A DNA stretch of 64,000 nt from VRUE01 sp963697805 (GTDB lineage: Bacteria > Actinomycetota > Thermoleophilia > Solirubrobacterales > 70-9). Positions within the stretch are counted from its first letter, which is position 1; each line of letters starts with the position of its first letter. Shown here piece by piece: positions 61,359 to 64,000 of the stretch. A model generated the notes under the pieces. It did not search any database. It was given only the letters and a program-made list of their open reading frames with translations, and had not been told where the DNA came from. The position numbers and the translations under genes were made by a program. The DNA is taken from contig CAVOPB010000003.1 in the NCBI GenBank assembly GCA_963697805.1, forward strand, positions 476,508-540,507, in the 5' to 3' direction.

Positions 61359-62315
61359 CTACTCAGGACGTTGTTCCAACTCGGCGAGCCGAGCCGCGGG
61401 CGCCCTGTGGCCGAGAGAGCCGTGTCGTCGGCTGAAGTTGTAGTGGGTCAGCCAGCCGGGAAGCGCTGCGGTCCGCTCGGCTGAGTTGGCGTAGATGGCG
61501 CCGTAGGCCCAGCGGTTGGTGAGCGTCTGGATGAAGCGCTCGGCCTTGCCGTTTGTCCGCGGCCGGTAGGGCCGGGTTCGCAGGTGGCGGATCCCGAGCT
61601 CGCGACAGGCCCTCGCGTGCACGTGGGAGCGGTAGCAGGAGCCGTTGTCGCTCATCACCCGCTCGACCGTGACGCCCATCGAGGCAAACCACGCCGCCGC
61701 CCGGCGCAGGAAGCCGGCGGCCGTCTCGCCGCGCTCGTCTGCGAGCACCTCGACGAAGGCCAGGCGGGTGGCGTCATCGACGCAGACGTGGACAAACTCC
61801 CAGCCGGCGACCCCGTAGCCGCGGGCATCGGTGAAGCGATCGCGGCGGTTGCCTGTGACGCGGTGACCGGGCCGCAGGATGCGCCCCAGCTTCTTGACGT
61901 CGACGTGGATCAACTCGCCCGGCCGGGAGCGCTCGTAGCGGTTGGGCGGCTCGGGTGGCTCGAGGCGGCTGCGCTTGCCGAGGCCGATCTTCTGCAGCCA
62001 CCTCGAGACGGTCGAGAGCGCCATGTCCAGGACCTCGGCGATCTCCGCTGCAGTCATCCGCAGCCTCCGCAGGGCCTCGATCGCCCTGACGCGGTCGGCA
62101 GGCAGCTGCGTCGGGCGCCTCCTCGGCGCGGAGCTGCGGTCAAGCAGGCCGGCCTCGCCCTCGGCCCGCCAGCGGGCTAGCCACTTGGCGGCGCTTCGCT
62201 CGCTGATGCCGGCGGCCTCGGCCGCCGCCATCAGCGACCAGTTCTTCTCTTCGATCCGCCTGACCAGGAGCTTGCGAGAGTTCGGGCAGGTGCGGGCGTT
62301 AGCGTGGAGCTTCAT
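61359..62315 (-). CDS. IS481-family transposase
   Basis: The 318-residue transposase has an N-terminal helix-turn-helix (SLMAAAEAAGISERSAAKWLA), a second HTH (MTAAEIAEVLDMALSTVSRWL) and an rve-type DDE core. Catalytic residues are the D in ELIHVDVKKLG, the D in MSDNGSCYRS and the E in NGKAERFIQTL. AAGGAGG precedes ATG 62315. The frame is intact and fills the element. Confidence 0.93.
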   Translation of the reverse strand: MKLHANARTCPNSRKLLVRRIEEKNWSLMAAAEAAGISERSAAKWLARWRAEGEAGLLDRSSAPRRRPTQLPADRVRAIEALRRLRMTAAEIAEVLDMALSTVSRWLQKIGLGKRSRLEPPEPPNRYERSRPGELIHVDVKKLGRILRPGHRVTGNRRDRFTDARGYGVAGWEFVHVCVDDATRLAFVEVLADERGETAAGFLRRAAAWFASMGVTVERVMSDNGSCYRSHVHARACRELGIRHLRTRPYRPRTNGKAERFIQTLTNRWAYGAIYANSAERTAALPGWLTHYNFSRRHGSLGHRAPAARLAELEQRPE

Positions 62316-62335
62316 CCGGTGTCCTCCTTGTTGCT

Positions 62336-62351
62336 GGGTGTCTAGACACCC
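62336..62351. promoter_or_regulatory. Perfect 16-bp palindrome upstream of the transposase
   Basis: GGGTGTCTAGACACCC lies inside the IS481 element, 20 bp upstream of the transposase ATG and 45 bp from the right end. Its position suits autoregulation of transposase expression or a secondary transposase-binding site. Confidence 0.45.
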
Positions 62352-62396
62352 CCAGCCTTAAGGAGGCCCGGATGAACAACGTGGTGAGGAACTACA

Positions 62397-62402
62397 ACTA
62401 GG
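62397..62402. repeat. Target-site duplication, right copy (ACTAGG)
   Basis: Right-hand copy of the 6-bp duplication flanking the IS481 element, identical to 61348-61353. Confidence 0.75.
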
Positions 62403-62504
62403 TCAGGAGGATCTGTCCCGAGGCGCAGCTCGCGCGCGTCGGCGCAGGACGGTTCGGCCTAGCCGCTTAGCGCTCCCTAGCGAATCCTGTGAGCAGGCTG
62501 AACC

Positions 62505-62815
62505 CATGTAGACCCGGAGCAAATCGCCGAGGCGGTGATCCAGGAGGACGCCGATGCGTTCGACCCTCGATCCTCTCGGGGGTGCACATGTCCTGGTCCC
62601 CAAGGTCATCGAGTTGCTCGCTGCGCAGGGGGTCGACGACGTCCCAGCCACGGTCTGGGGATGATCCCCGCAGACGGCATCCCCGGCCTGAGGGAGTCGG
62701 CGTCGCCGAGGTCTTCATGCTCGCCGGCACCGACGAAACCGTCGAGTACGTCCGCGACGGCGCGCGCGAGGCGACGGCCGCCTGGCGCGGGTCCGCGTCG
62801 GCGATCTGCGGGTAG
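62505..62815 (+). pseudogene. Remnant of a methylmalonyl-CoA mutase B12-binding domain
   Basis: Pieces of a cobalamin-binding domain occur in successive frames on the + strand: HVDPEQIAEAVIQEDADA, then GGAHVLVPKVIELLAAQGVDDVPATVWG, then IPADGIPGLRE, then VGVAEVFMLAGTDETVEYVRDGAREA. They match the order in the C-terminal B12 domain of methylmalonyl-CoA mutase-type proteins. At least three frame changes and the missing DxHxxG part show a decayed fragment. It lies just beyond the IS481 element. The rest of 62403-62961 holds nothing recognisable. Confidence 0.65.
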
Positions 62816-62961
62816 GCGTCATTCCTGGGTGACGACCAGGCCGTATTCGACGGTGACGGGCAAAGTGGTGCCGTCGATACGGCTGATGTGGCTCTGGCGC
62901 GCTGCCGGTCGTACTGGCTAGTTTTAGGTGCCACTCAGACCAAAGCTTGGGAGGAATCCGC

Positions 62962-63534
62962 GTGCCCATCATCATTCGCAAGATCGTTCGACACGTCGAT
63001 GAGACGCAACGAGAGAATGGCCAAGACCTCGAGCGTCCATACCGCGTTGCCGTCGTTGCGGTCATCATCGAGAACCCTTACCCTCGCGAGTACGTGGACG
63101 ATGTCGTCACGATCGCCGATGAGCTGGCGCTGGAACTCGGCACGCTGATCGGCCCAGAGGTCGTGAACCTGCTGGGCACCGAGGTGGAGGCATTCGGCAA
63201 GGGGGTGGTAGTCGGCATGGGCGGGGAGGTGGAGCATGGGTCCGCGCTCATCCACAACGCGGGCTTCGGCGATCCGTTCCGCGCCGCGGCAAAGGGCACC
63301 GAACTGCTGCCGGGCACCGAGAAGCGCGGCCTTGCGGGTGCAGCCATCGACATTCCGCTCAAGCACAAGCTAGAGGCCCGAACGCGCTCACACCATCAGA
63401 CCTTCACATTCCAGGTCGCGGATGCCCCCGGCGAGCGCGAGATCATGATCGCCGTTGCGGCAGCGGACGGAGGTCGCCCCCTTGCCCGCTTGGCGCCCCT
63501 GGTGACGGTGGCCGAGCCCGGCCAGACCGCGTAG
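62962..63534 (+). CDS. Amino acid synthesis family protein (PF06684-type)
   Basis: The 190-residue protein reads VPIIIRKIVRHVDETQRENG, then VAVVAVIIENPYPREYVDD, VVVGMGGEVEHGSALIH, GKGTELLPGTEKRGLAGAAIDIPL and LEARTRSHHQTFTFQVAD, which I recognise as the 'amino acid synthesis' family of unknown reaction. GTG 62962 has GGGAGGA 6 nt upstream; the TTG at 62947 is inside that site. It precedes a cyclase-family gene by 31 bp, a common catabolic pairing. Confidence 0.75.
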   Translation: MPIIIRKIVRHVDETQRENGQDLERPYRVAVVAVIIENPYPREYVDDVVTIADELALELGTLIGPEVVNLLGTEVEAFGKGVVVGMGGEVEHGSALIHNAGFGDPFRAAAKGTELLPGTEKRGLAGAAIDIPLKHKLEARTRSHHQTFTFQVADAPGEREIMIAVAAADGGRPLARLAPLVTVAEPGQTA

Positions 63535-63565
63535 ACTCGACTAGGGCGAGCAGGAGGAGGATTCA

Positions 63566-64000
63566 ATGGCTCCTGAAGAGCAGCACCTGGCCTTCGAGCC
63601 GGTCTTCGAAGAAGATGGCTGCAAGGTCTCCCGGAGTCCATGGGGCCCGGACGATGAGATCGGGCGACTGAACTGGATCACGCCCGAGTCGCGGCAGCGT
63701 GTTCTTCAGCATCTCGACGGGAGCAAGGTCTTCGACCTCTCGGTCGCGTACACCCTGGACATGCCGACCTTCCAGTTGGCCGGCGACATGAAGTACGAAA
63801 TCTGGATGTCGCACACGCCGCAAGGGTCGATCAACGACAACCTCACCGGAGCCGGTCCGGAGGCGCACCAGCGGTCGTCCTACAGTGGCGACTCAATCGC
63901 GATGTACACCCACACCGGCACGCACATGGACATGCTCAATCACCTCGGCTATTGCGGCCGCTTCTGGAACGGCTGGACGCCGGAGGAGCACCTCGGCAGT
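63566..64000 (+). CDS. Cyclase-family hydrolase (kynurenine formamidase-like), 3' partial
   Basis: The gene starts at ATG 63566 after AGGAGGAGG and is cut by the right edge after 145 codons. The product reads MAPEEQHLAFEPVFEEDG, SPWGPDDEIGRLNWITPE, KVFDLSVAYTLDMPTF and YTHTGTHMDMLNHLGYCGRFWNG. The HTGTHMD motif holds the metal-binding His and Asp of the cyclase family (PF04199-type), whose members hydrolyse amides or lactones such as N-formylkynurenine. Confidence 0.85.
   Translation, partial: MAPEEQHLAFEPVFEEDGCKVSRSPWGPDDEIGRLNWITPESRQRVLQHLDGSKVFDLSVAYTLDMPTFQLAGDMKYEIWMSHTPQGSINDNLTGAGPEAHQRSSYSGDSIAMYTHTGTHMDMLNHLGYCGRFWNGWTPEEHLGS

Larger units (their letters stand above)
61354..62396 (-). 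mobile_element. IS481-family insertion sequence, complete
   Basis: The 1043-bp element begins TGTAGCTACTCAGGACGTTG and ends with the imperfect inverse (..CAACGT..GAACTACA). About 20 of the first 25 terminal bases match in inverted orientation, including an exact ACGTTGTTC/GAACAACGT core. It is flanked by the 6-bp direct repeat ACTAGG (61348-61353 and 62397-62402), a target duplication. It encodes one intact transposase, so it may be active or recently inserted. Confidence 0.85.

Overview
The window is chromosomal DNA of a high-GC actinobacterium, most likely class Thermoleophilia, order Solirubrobacterales. This is inferred from gene order and content (greA, lysS, clpC; disA, carD, ispD; ispF; cysS, rlmB, a SigH-like sigma factor), from the many secreted beta-propeller proteins, and from a recurring C-terminal surface domain with paired cysteines. 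No rRNA, complete tRNA or CRISPR array was found.

Region 1 (1-37 kb) is core and envelope. Housekeeping genes for transcription (GreA, CarD, a sigma factor), tRNA charging (LysS, CysS), proteolysis (ClpC), c-di-AMP signalling (DisA), the MEP isoprenoid pathway (IspD, IspF) and rRNA methylation (RlmB) alternate with secreted proteins (delta-60/RTX, YWTD-type propellers in tandem, a Vgb-like propeller, a P-domain protein) and transporters (DHA2 MFS, an NhaA-DsbA fusion). Three genes here (an aldo/keto reductase, a DUF389 protein, NhaA-DsbA) are each broken by one extra G/C base. carD, ispD and an MBL hydrolase lack ATG, GTG or TTG at their homology-supported starts.

Region 2 (37.1-57 kb) is a 20-kb catabolic cluster, all on the + strand. 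It encodes a UPF0261 protein, two Gfo/Idh dehydrogenases, a polyamine-type (PotABCD) ABC importer with two substrate-binding lipoproteins, an LLM flavoenzyme, a sugar epimerase, a GMC oxidoreductase, an XRE-cupin regulator preceded by a possible 10-codon leader peptide, a cupin, a class I aldolase, a Zn dehydrogenase resembling scyllo-inosose 3-dehydrogenase (IolM) next to a creatininase-family hydrolase (IolN-like), an SDR, a class III aminotransferase and a cytochrome P450. Two of its transcription units carry the same promoter (TTGACG-N18-TACGGT) followed 34-35 nt later by the same partly palindromic site, so they probably form one regulon. My best reading is import and oxidation of a cyclitol or aminocyclitol-like compound by a Thermotoga-type inositol route. 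The substrate is inferred, not shown.

Region 3 (57-64 kb) is an accessory zone: a VapBC toxin-antitoxin pair with an operator inside its promoter spacer, a 5'-truncated nuclease-like gene, a DMT transporter, a 3' half of a tRNA-His gene (candidate attachment-site scar), two SDRs, a complete IS481-family element with inverted repeats and a 6-bp target duplication, a frameshifted remnant of a methylmalonyl-CoA mutase B12-binding domain, an amino-acid-synthesis family protein, and a cyclase-family gene cut by the right edge.
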